Shown here: in pieces, positions 1-5,759 of the stretch | Numbering within the stretch: the first letter of the stretch is position 1 | How the letters are laid out: each line of letters begins with the position of its first letter | Source of the DNA: an uncultured Gaiellaceae bacterium | GTDB lineage: Bacteria; Actinomycetota; Thermoleophilia; Gaiellales; Gaiellaceae | Length of the DNA stretch: 6,128 nt | Assembly (NCBI GenBank): GCA_955652075.1 | Contig: CATPAS010000309.1 | Coordinates: 1 to 6,128, forward strand | Direction of reading: 5' to 3' | Program-made: the position numbers and the translations under genes | Notes under the pieces: generated by a model | Told to the model about the DNA's origin: nothing | What the model saw: only the letters and a program-made list of their open reading frames with translations | Database searches by the model: none

Positions 1-1260
1 CTCGTCGCGCTGCTGCCGTTGCCCCGCATGCAGGCTGAGCTGCACCCAGTCCAGTTCCGCGAGCACGTCGTCGGGAAGGTCGAGCGTGCCGTCGGCGCGG
101 ATGTCCACCTCGGTGCCCCTCAGTACTCGGAAGGGCGCGAGCTCCTCGTTGACGGCTGCGATCTCCTCTGCCTGCCGCCGTAGGTCGTCCGCATCGAGCC
201 CGGGAACGACGCGCACGTTCGGCGTGTGGTCGCAGATCGCGACGTAGTCGTAGCCGAGATCGCGTGCGGCGGTCGCCATCTCGAGGATGGACGCCTTCCC
301 GTCCGACCAGGTCGAGTGCATGTGGAGGTCGCCGCGGATGTCTTCGCGCGTCAGCAGCGCCGGCGGTTCGCCGCGGAACGGCTGCTCGCGCAACTCCGGG
401 GGACACCAGGGAATGCCGAGCTGCGCGTAGAGGGACTCCTCGTCCGGCGCGGCCGGCAATTCGCCGAGGCCTGCGACGTATGCCTTTGTCCCGGTTGCAA
501 CCACCAGCTCGGTGCCGAAGTTCGTTGTCTCCGCGACCACGAGCTCGACCGGCACGCCCTCGACCGTGACCCCGACGGCACGCCGGTCGCTTCGCTCGAG
601 CACCGAGACGATCGCGGGGAGCGCCTCGAACGCGGCGAGCACCGGCTCGGGCCGTGCCGCTGAACACACGACTGCAAGGTCGAAAGACACGTCGGCCCAG
701 CGGCGCGGATCCCCTGCGGCCTCGCCGCCGACGCCGGCGGCGATCTCCTCGACCAGCGCCCGCGCCCGATTCAGGACCATCCCCTTCGGCGGTTGGGGCT
801 TTCCTTCGCGTTCGAGCGCGGCGAGCAGGCGCTGTTCCGTCTGCGGTCCGATCCCCGAGACTGACGTGAGCCGCCCTTCACGCGCAGCCGTCCGGAACTC
901 CTCGGCACTCGAGACGCCGAGTGCCTTCCCGATCTCGACCATTCGTTTCGGCCCGACGCCGAGGAAGCGGCCGAGACCGACGAGCTCCGGCTGCACATCA
1001 CGTTGAAGCTCGTCGAGCTCGGCGATGCGCCCGGTGTCGACGAGCTCGCGCAGGCGCGTCGCGATCCCGGAGCCGATCCCCCGCAGCTCCTGTACGCGGT
1101 CCTCGGCGACGAGCTCCGCGATCGGCGCCTCCGTCTCGCGGATCGACTCGGCCGCTCGTCGATATGCGCGCGACGTGTAGAAACCCGAGCCGGAGAGGTC
1201 GAGGAGCGCAGCGAAAGCGTCCAGCTGCTCGGCGATCTCCGCATTCGTGAGCCGTTTCAC
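1..1260 (-). CDS. PolX-family / PHP-domain protein with degenerate polymerase site, C-terminus cut by window edge
   Basis: The frame is open for 420 codons from a GTG at 1260 to the left edge. Residues 1-90 look like the PolX 8-kDa domain (YTSRAYRRAA at 28-37, helix-hairpin-helix G-I-G at 61-63). Two more hairpins follow: GVGPK at 101-105 and GIGP at 136-139. The nucleotidyltransferase (palm) domain covers about 160-290. The PHP domain starts near 309 with H313-M-H315, D344-H345, E384 and H411, all matching PHP metal ligands. In bacterial PolX the PHP domain gives 3'-5' exonuclease and related DNA-repair activity. The expected catalytic Asp pair reads D194-L-A196, the third Asp is E239, and the nucleotide-binding region is shortened, so polymerase activity is probably lost (inferred from remembered family motifs, not an alignment). 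PolX is usually about 570 residues, so roughly 150 are missing off the edge. A second GTG at 1278 would add six residues. The gene is divergent from cofC. Family assignment is firm; substrate is unknown. Confidence 0.88.
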   Translation of the reverse strand, partial: MKRLTNAEIAEQLDAFAALLDLSGSGFYTSRAYRRAAESIRETEAPIAELVAEDRVQELRGIGSGIATRLRELVDTGRIAELDELQRDVQPELVGLGRFLGVGPKRMVEIGKALGVSSAEEFRTAAREGRLTSVSGIGPQTEQRLLAALEREGKPQPPKGMVLNRARALVEEIAAGVGGEAAGDPRRWADVSFDLAVVCSAARPEPVLAAFEALPAIVSVLERSDRRAVGVTVEGVPVELVVAETTNFGTELVVATGTKAYVAGLGELPAAPDEESLYAQLGIPWCPPELREQPFRGEPPALLTREDIRGDLHMHSTWSDGKASILEMATAARDLGYDYVAICDHTPNVRVVPGLDADDLRRQAEEIAAVNEELAPFRVLRGTEVDIRADGTLDLPDDVLAELDWVQLSLHAGQRQQRDE

Positions 1261-1278
1261 CCCCGATAGTCTGCGCAC
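1261..1278. promoter_or_regulatory. 18-bp divergent intergenic region with candidate leaderless promoter for the F420 operon
   Basis: Only 18 bases separate the two divergent starts. On the plus strand TAGTCT (1267-1272) fits the actinobacterial TAnnnT -10 pattern and ends six bases before the cofC ATG. That is the spacing expected if transcription starts at or next to the A of the ATG, giving a leaderless mRNA. No Shine-Dalgarno sequence precedes either gene. The best -35 position (near 1244-1249, TTCGTG) matches the consensus poorly. Any promoter for the minus-strand gene must overlap the same bases or lie inside cofC. This is inference from sequence alone. Confidence 0.35.
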
Positions 1279-1884
1279 ATGGCGGTAATCGTCGTGCCGT
1301 TCCGCGGGCTGGCAGGAAAGCAGCGCCTGACCGGCCTGGGCGCGGACACACACAGAGCCGTCGTTCTCGGCATGCTCGCCGACGTGCTCGCGGCGACGAC
1401 GATCGTCGGCGAGACCGTCGTCGTGACGAACGACGACGACGGTCGTCGGCTCGCAACGGCGGCGGGTGCTCGAACGGTTGACGATCCCGGCGGCGGGCAG
1501 AGCCCCGCAGTCGCAGCGGCGCTCGGACTGTTGGACATCGACGCGATCCTGGTCGTCAACGCCGACGTCCCATGCGTGGTGCCGTATGACCTGCGCTCGC
1601 TGCTCGCCGCGACGCCGCTCGGCGGGATCGCTCTCGTCGCGTCGGCGGACGGTCGTACGAACGCGCTGAGCCTCCCGGCGCCGAATCTCTTCGACCCGCT
1701 CTACGGGCCTCGCAGCGCGGACCGCTTCCTGCGTGCTGCGCGCGACCTCGGGCTCGAGGCCGTTGCCGTCGAGATCCCGAATCTCGCCGACGATGTGGAC
1801 ACGCGCGACGATCTCGACCGCGTGCAGCTCCGCGCGGGCCCGCGCACACAGGCCGCACTCCAAGGGCTGAGACTCGCCTCGTGA
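1279..1884 (+). CDS. cofC: CofC/FbiD-type guanylyltransferase (F420 biosynthesis)
   Basis: This 201-residue protein has the single-domain nucleotidyltransferase fold of CofC/FbiD. CofC links GMP from GTP to 2-phospho-L-lactate, or in actinobacterial FbiD to phosphoenolpyruvate, making the short-lived dinucleotide used by CofD. Visible family marks are VVPFRGLAGKQRL at 5-17 (usual PxK...KSRL), N94-A-D96-VP (usual aDLPl, metal site), D124-G-R-T-N128 (usual DGGTN), G143-P-R-S146 and D172-V-D174-T near the C-terminus. Several motifs differ from the textbook form: Q for S in KSRL, R for G in DGGTN, and no clear LN pair before the central helix. Length is normal for the family. The ATG at 1279 has no ribosome-binding site, in line with a leaderless message. 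The stop overlaps the cofD start by four bases (GTGA). Position directly before cofD supports the call. Whether it prefers phospholactate or phosphoenolpyruvate cannot be read here. Confidence 0.9.
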   Translation: MAVIVVPFRGLAGKQRLTGLGADTHRAVVLGMLADVLAATTIVGETVVVTNDDDGRRLATAAGARTVDDPGGGQSPAVAAALGLLDIDAILVVNADVPCVVPYDLRSLLAATPLGGIALVASADGRTNALSLPAPNLFDPLYGPRSADRFLRAARDLGLEAVAVEIPNLADDVDTRDDLDRVQLRAGPRTQAALQGLRLAS

Positions 1885-2813
1885 AGGTCGCGATCCTGAC
1901 CGGCGGCGTCGGCGGCGCTCGCTTTCTGCGTGGCGTCGTCGAGGTAGTCGATCCCGCCGCGGTCACCGCGATCGTCAATGTCGGCGACGACCTGGAGGTG
2001 CTCGGGCTTTCCGTCTCGCCCGACCTCGACAGCGTGCTCTACGCGCTCGCCGGCATCGGAGACGAAGAGCGTGGGTGGGGCAGGGCCGATGAAACGTGGA
2101 ACGCGCTTGGCACCGTGGAGTCGCTCGGCGGCGAGTCCTGGTTTCGCCTCGGCGACCGCGACCTCGGGCTGCACCTCGTGCGCACGAACGCGCTGAAGGA
2201 AGGCGCGCCCCTCTCTGCGGTGACAGCCCGCCTCGCCGCCGTGCTCGGCGTGGAGACCACGGTTCTCCCCGCGACGGACGAGCAGGTGCGGACTTGGCTC
2301 GACACCACGAACGGAAGCTTCTCCTTCCAGGAATGGTTCGTCGCCCGAAGGCACCGCGACCCTGTCGACCGCGTCCGCTTCGAAGGTACGAGGGAAGCAC
2401 GCCCCGCACCGGGTGTGCTCGAGGCGATGCACGAGGCCGACCTCATCCTGATCGCACCGAGCAACCCATTCGTCTCGATCGGTCCCATCCTGGCTGTGGA
2501 GCGAATCAGGTTTGCGCTCGAACGACGACGTGTTCCCTGCGTCGCCGTCAGCCCGCTCATCGGCGGTCGCGCGGTCAAGGGCCCGGCCGCAGCGATGCTC
2601 CAACGGCTACAGGGCGGGATATCCGCAGTCCACGTCGCGCAGTGCTATCCCGGCCTTATCGATGTCCTGGTCATCGACCAGGAGGATGAGGCCGCTGCGG
2701 ACGCCGTTTCGAGCGCCGGCGTTCGACCTGTCGTGACGCAGACGCTCATGCGCGACGCCGCCTCGCGCAAGAGTCTCGCGGAAGCGGCACTCAACGCAGT
2801 CGCGCTCGCATGA
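1881..2813 (+). CDS. cofD: 2-phospho-L-lactate transferase CofD/FbiA
   Basis: CofD transfers the phospholactyl (or enolpyruvyl-phosphate) group from the CofC product to the hydroxyl of Fo, giving F420-0 or dehydro-F420-0 in the cytoplasm. The 310 residues match the family throughout: GGVGGARF at 8-15, NVGDD at 33-37, PDLDSVLY at 47-54 (acidic metal/Fo site), GWG at 65-67, WFRLGDRD at 87-94, FQEWFV near 149-154, APSNP at 192-196 followed by SIGPIL, and SPLIGG..VKGPAA at 224-237. No key element seems missing and the length is typical. It starts with GTG at 1881, sharing four bases with the cofC stop, with only a distant AAGGG upstream, so translation is probably coupled to cofC. It ends in a matching ATGA overlap with the reductase gene. 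Confidence is high. Confidence 0.96.
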   Translation: MKVAILTGGVGGARFLRGVVEVVDPAAVTAIVNVGDDLEVLGLSVSPDLDSVLYALAGIGDEERGWGRADETWNALGTVESLGGESWFRLGDRDLGLHLVRTNALKEGAPLSAVTARLAAVLGVETTVLPATDEQVRTWLDTTNGSFSFQEWFVARRHRDPVDRVRFEGTREARPAPGVLEAMHEADLILIAPSNPFVSIGPILAVERIRFALERRRVPCVAVSPLIGGRAVKGPAAAMLQRLQGGISAVHVAQCYPGLIDVLVIDQEDEAAADAVSSAGVRPVVTQTLMRDAASRKSLAEAALNAVALA

Positions 2814-3424
2814 AGGTCGCGATCGTCGGCGGCACCGGAGCTTTTGGGCGCGCGCTCGCGAAGCGTCTCCAAGAAGTAGGAACGGACGAAGTGCTCGTCG
2901 GCTCGAGGGAGGCTGAAAGAGCGCAGGCAACCGCGACGGAGCTCGGCGTCGCGGGCGGCCGCAACGAGGAGGTGGTCAGCGGCGCCGACCTCGTCGTGCT
3001 CGCGGTCAAGTCGAATGCGACGCTGGCGACCGCGAGCGAGCTCGCGGCGGCGATCGGCACGACCCCGGTTCTCTGCGTCGCCAGCGACCTGCGCTTCAGC
3101 GCCGAAGGCGTGCTTCCGGGCCGCCATCAGGGCTCGCTCGCCGAAGAGGTCGCCCGCATCCTGCGCGCGCCGGTTGCCTCGGGGCTCCAGTCGTTCGCCG
3201 CGGCGAACCTGGTCGAAGGCGATTCCGGCGACGCGCTCATCTGCGGCGGCGCGGACCGCGCGAAAGAGCTCTCCCTCGAGCTCGCCGGACGCCTCGCGGA
3301 CCGGGCGATCGACGTCGGCCCGCTCGAAAACTCGCGCGCCCTCGAGGGCATGACCGCCGTGATCCTGAACGTGAACAAGCGCTACAAGGCCCACGCCGGC
3401 ATTCGCCTCACTGGACTGCCCTGA
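2810..3424 (+). CDS. npdG: F420-dependent NADP reductase (Fno/NpdG)
   Basis: Fno moves hydride between NADP(H) and F420. In aerobic bacteria it is thought to run mainly from NADPH to F420, supplying F420H2 for F420-dependent reductases. The 204-residue protein opens with the Rossmann loop GGTGAFG (7-13). G31-S-R33 sits where Fno binds the NADP 2'-phosphate, followed by AVKS at 65-68. The C-terminal half has the family's G170-P-L-E-N-S-R and LNVNKRYK, and ends in AGIRLTGL (196-203), a typical NpdG terminus. Length fits the family (about 200-220). The ATG at 2810 overlaps the cofD stop by four bases and has no visible Shine-Dalgarno, so coupling is likely. Placement between cofD and cofE joins cofactor making and cofactor reduction in one transcript. 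The alternative, a general dinucleotide-binding reductase, is unlikely given the C-terminus. Confidence 0.93.
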   Translation: MKVAIVGGTGAFGRALAKRLQEVGTDEVLVGSREAERAQATATELGVAGGRNEEVVSGADLVVLAVKSNATLATASELAAAIGTTPVLCVASDLRFSAEGVLPGRHQGSLAEEVARILRAPVASGLQSFAAANLVEGDSGDALICGGADRAKELSLELAGRLADRAIDVGPLENSRALEGMTAVILNVNKRYKAHAGIRLTGLP

Positions 3425-4155
3425 GCGGCGAGCTTCGCATCATCCCGGTCACCGGCCTCCCCGAGATCGAGGAGGGGGACGACCTGGCCGAGCTCGTCGC
3501 CGCCAAGCTCGAGCTCGAGGACGGCGACGTGATCGTGCTCGCGCAGAAGATCGTGTCGAAGTCCGAAGGCCGGGTCATCGCCCTCGCGGGCATCGAGCCC
3601 TCGGAGCGGGCGCTGGAGATCGCCGGCGACGACGAGGATCCGCGCCGCATCGAGGTCATCCTCCGGGAGGCCGCACGCGTGGTGCGAGTCCGGCCGCCGC
3701 TCGTCATCGCAGAGACGACGCACGGCTTCATCTGCGCCTCCGCCGGCGTCGACGCTTCGAATGCGCCGGAGCCCGAGACGCTCGTCCTGCTGCCTCACGA
3801 TCCGGATGCGTCGGCGAACCGCATCCGCGACCGCATTCGCGCGCTCACCGGTCGCGAGGTCGCCGTCCTCATCACCGACTCGTTCGGCCGTCCGTGGCGT
3901 CAGGGAACGATCGACGTCGCGCTGGGGGCGTCGGGGCTCGAGGTGTTGCGCGACCTACGAGGAACGCGCGACGGTGTCGGCTACGAGCTGCACTCGACGA
4001 TGATCGCCGTCGCGGACGAGATTGCCAGCGCCGCCGAGCTCGTGATGGGAAAGGTCGACGGCATACCGGCGGCGGTCGTTCGCGGCCTCGACGTCGCGGG
4101 TGACGGACGCGCCCGCGACCTCGTCATTCCAGAAGAGCGAGACTTGTTCCGCTAG
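3421..4155 (+). CDS. cofE: Coenzyme F420-0:L-glutamate ligase CofE, stand-alone, predicted CTG start
   Basis: CofE uses GTP to add L-glutamate residues by gamma-linkage to F420-0, forming the polyglutamate tail. Counting from CTG at 3421 the protein has 244 residues. Family marks are IPVTGLPEI at 8-16 and GDDL at 19-22 (the conserved N-terminus), GDVIVLAQKIVSKSEGR at 35-51, E98-T-T-H-G-F and GVDASN (98-114), LPHDPDASA (124-132), ITDSFGRPWRQG (151-162), and later AVADEIASAAELVMGK. The first ATG/GTG/TTG in frame is GTG 3529, which would remove 36 residues including the conserved start. No ATG or GTG lies in frame close upstream. CTG at 3421 instead gives a CTGA overlap with the reductase stop, matching the GTGA and ATGA junctions before it. 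There is no C-terminal nitroreductase domain, unlike mycobacterial FbiB. Function is near certain; the start is inferred. Confidence 0.93.
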   Translation: MSGELRIIPVTGLPEIEEGDDLAELVAAKLELEDGDVIVLAQKIVSKSEGRVIALAGIEPSERALEIAGDDEDPRRIEVILREAARVVRVRPPLVIAETTHGFICASAGVDASNAPEPETLVLLPHDPDASANRIRDRIRALTGREVAVLITDSFGRPWRQGTIDVALGASGLEVLRDLRGTRDGVGYELHSTMIAVADEIASAAELVMGKVDGIPAAVVRGLDVAGDGRARDLVIPEERDLFR

Positions 4156-4177
4156 CCCTCTGCGACGGGTGTCAAAT

Positions 4178-4180
4178 AGG
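4178..4180 (+). promoter_or_regulatory. Candidate ribosome-binding site selecting the pdxH start
   Basis: AGG at 4178-4180 lies nine bases before GTG 4190 and is the only Shine-Dalgarno-like run between the cofE stop and pdxH. The other near start, GTG 4169, has nothing similar upstream. The match is short, so it only tips the choice of start. Confidence 0.35.
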
Positions 4181-4189
4181 CTGGCCGCC

Positions 4190-4792
4190 GTGGACGAGCT
4201 GCGGAAATCAGCCGTCGATCCCGACCCGCTGGAGCAGTTCCGCCGTTGGTACGCCGACGCGGAAGGGACCGGAATCAAGGCGCCGCAGGCGATGGCGCTG
4301 GCCACCTCGACGGCCGACGGCGCCCCATCGGTGCGGATGGTGCTGCTCAAGGGCGCCGATGAGCACGGCTTCGTCTTCTTCACCGGCTATGTCAGCCGCA
4401 AGGCAGGTGAGCTCGACGCGAACCCACACGCGGCGCTCCTGTTCCACTGGGATCCGCTCGGCCGGCAGGTGCGGGTCGAGGGTCGCGTCGAGCGCGTCCG
4501 GGAGGAGGACTCCGACGCCTACTTCGCCACGCGCCCGCGCGGAGCGCAGCTCGCAGCTGTGGCCTCACGTCAGAGCTCGGTGCTCCGGGATCGCGCGGAG
4601 ATCGACGAGCGCGTCGCCGAGCTCGCCCGCGAGCACGAAGGCGCCGAGGTGCCGCGGCCCGAGCACTGGGGCGGCTATCGGCTCGTCCCGGAGAACTACG
4701 AGTTCTGGCAGCACCGCGACGACCGCATGCACGATCGCCTGCGCTACCGGCGAGCGAACGGCGACTGGGTCGTCGAACGGCTGTCGCCTTAG
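4190..4792 (+). CDS. pdxH: Pyridoxamine/pyridoxine 5'-phosphate oxidase PdxH
   Basis: PdxH is a cytoplasmic FMN enzyme that oxidises pyridoxamine or pyridoxine 5'-phosphate with O2 to pyridoxal 5'-phosphate. From GTG 4190 it has 200 residues. Family features are DPLEQFRRW (12-20), VRMVLLKG (48-55), FVFFTGYVSRKAGEL (61-75), NPHAALLFHW (78-87), RQVRVEG (92-98), YFATRP (111-116) and ASRQSSVL (125-132). The C-terminal signature is WGGYRLVPENYEFW (160-173), R179-M-H-D-R183 (usual RLHDR, substrate phosphate site), and W193 to the terminal RLSP. This separates true PdxH from other split-barrel flavoproteins, including F420-binding ones. GTG 4169 would add seven residues, and ATG 4100 would overlap cofE by 56 bases and is unlikely. 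The N-terminus is a little shorter than the E. coli enzyme. The 34-bp gap after cofE on the same strand suggests co-transcription with the F420 genes, though the pathways are not otherwise linked. Confidence 0.93.
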   Translation: MDELRKSAVDPDPLEQFRRWYADAEGTGIKAPQAMALATSTADGAPSVRMVLLKGADEHGFVFFTGYVSRKAGELDANPHAALLFHWDPLGRQVRVEGRVERVREEDSDAYFATRPRGAQLAAVASRQSSVLRDRAEIDERVAELAREHEGAEVPRPEHWGGYRLVPENYEFWQHRDDRMHDRLRYRRANGDWVVERLSP

Positions 4793-4808
4793 CGCTCGAG
4801 CCAGCGGT

Positions 4809-5750
4809 TCATTCGAACAGTCCAGCAAGCTCGTCGGCTTCCGCCTTCGAGAGCGGATGGCCGAGGGCGCCTAGCGCCGGCTCGAGGTGCTTCGGCCGGC
4901 GAGGCCCGACCACGACGGCCGTGACCCACGGCTGCGCGAACAACCAGGCGATTGCGAGCGTCGCGGAGTCGACTCCGCGACGCTTCGCGATCTCCGCGAA
5001 CCGCTCGAGCGCGGTAAATGTCTCCGGTCTGTGCAGATGCTCGTAAGGACCGGGGCGCATCGCCATCCGCGACCCCTCCGGCGCCGGCTCGTCACGCTTG
5101 TACTTTCCGGTCAGCCAGCCGCCGGCGAGCGGACTGTACGGCGTATACGAGATTCCGCGCTCGGCGCACAGCTGCGCAACGCGGTCGTCCGCGCGGTCGA
5201 GCAAGGAGTACGAGTTCTGCACGGTCGCGGGCTTGCCGATCGCGAGGGCGGCGCCGAGCTCCTCCGCATCGAAGTTGCTGACGCCGTACGCCTTGATCAG
5301 CCCGAGCTGGATCAGGCCCTCGAAGGTCGAGACCGTCTCCTCGACGGGGACGTCCGGATCGAACTCGTGGGCCAGATAGAGATCGACCGCGTCGACGCCG
5401 AGCCGATCGAGGCTCGACTCGAGCTGCCGCGTGATGCGTGCACGCGCAAGCCCCTGATCCTGCCCCTCTCCCATCGGGTTGAAGGTCTTGGTCGAGATCT
5501 CCGGACGGATGCCGCGGATCGCCATCCACTTGCCGATCATCGTCTCGCTCTGCCCGCCGCCGTACGCGTCGGCCGTGTCGAAAGTCGTGATGCCGAGCTC
5601 CCAGGCCGCGTCCATGATGCGGAATGCCTCCTCCTCGTTCTCGCCTTTTCCGAAGAACTCGGGGGCGGAGCCGATCCCCCCGAAGTTGCCGCAGCCGAGG
5701 ATGATCCGCGAGACCTCGACCCCGGTCTCGCCGAGCTGACGGCGTTCCAT
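4809..5750 (-). CDS. Aldo/keto reductase
   Basis: This 313-residue protein is a complete (alpha/beta)8-barrel aldo/keto reductase, which reduces aldehydes or ketones with NADPH. The catalytic tetrad is visible as D58 (in FDTADAYGGGQSE), Y63, K88 (in ISTKTF) and H128 (in LYLAHEFDP). The family segments GVSNF near 157 and YSPLAGGWLTGKY near 204-216 are present, and the C-terminal GPRRPKHLE fits the NADP 2'-phosphate-binding helix. The N-terminal RRQLGETGVEVSRIILG is typical of bacterial YajO/IolS-like members; substrate cannot be assigned. The start is ATG at 5750, nine bases after the stop of the upstream regulator, with no strong ribosome-binding site. They are therefore likely one transcript, and the regulator may control it. 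Its stop lies 16 bp from the convergent pdxH stop, and I see no convincing terminator hairpin between them. Confidence 0.93.
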   Translation of the reverse strand: MERRQLGETGVEVSRIILGCGNFGGIGSAPEFFGKGENEEEAFRIMDAAWELGITTFDTADAYGGGQSETMIGKWMAIRGIRPEISTKTFNPMGEGQDQGLARARITRQLESSLDRLGVDAVDLYLAHEFDPDVPVEETVSTFEGLIQLGLIKAYGVSNFDAEELGAALAIGKPATVQNSYSLLDRADDRVAQLCAERGISYTPYSPLAGGWLTGKYKRDEPAPEGSRMAMRPGPYEHLHRPETFTALERFAEIAKRRGVDSATLAIAWLFAQPWVTAVVVGPRRPKHLEPALGALGHPLSKAEADELAGLFE

Positions 5751-5759
5751 CGCGAGATT

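Noticed and set aside
226..663. A long plus-strand frame of 145 codons, and similar long antisense frames over every gene.
   Set aside because: They are shadows produced by high GC at third codon positions. The products are Arg/Ala/Pro-rich without recognisable motifs, and the opposite strand encodes clear conserved proteins.
1397..1448. Palindrome CGACGATCGTCG (1397-1408) and a seven-base-pair hairpin (1431-1437 with 1442-1448).
   Set aside because: Both fall inside cofC in a run of Asp, Val and Arg codons. GAC/GTC-rich coding DNA gives such symmetry by chance, and an operator inside the gene has no further support.
1701..2603. A 300-codon minus-strand frame opposite cofC and cofD.
   Set aside because: Despite its length it has no recognisable domain and lies antisense to two genes with complete family signatures, so it is most likely a GC-driven open frame.
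1882..2824. A 14-base direct repeat (TGAAGGTCGCGATC) at 1882-1895 and 2811-2824, at the starts of cofD and the fno gene.
   Set aside because: Both proteins begin MKVAI before a Gly-rich nucleotide loop, and the identical stretch follows from that sequence plus strong codon bias. Nothing suggests a regulatory or recombination repeat.
4100..4189. ATG at 4100 as the start of pdxH, giving a 230-residue protein.
   Set aside because: It would overlap cofE by 56 bases, and the added residues do not resemble PdxH. GTG 4190 (or 4169) fits the family start better.
4793..4808. Possible bidirectional terminator between pdxH and the aldo/keto reductase.
   Set aside because: Only a four-base stem (CGCT/AGCG) around a short loop can be drawn and there is no U-tract, so it is too weak to call.
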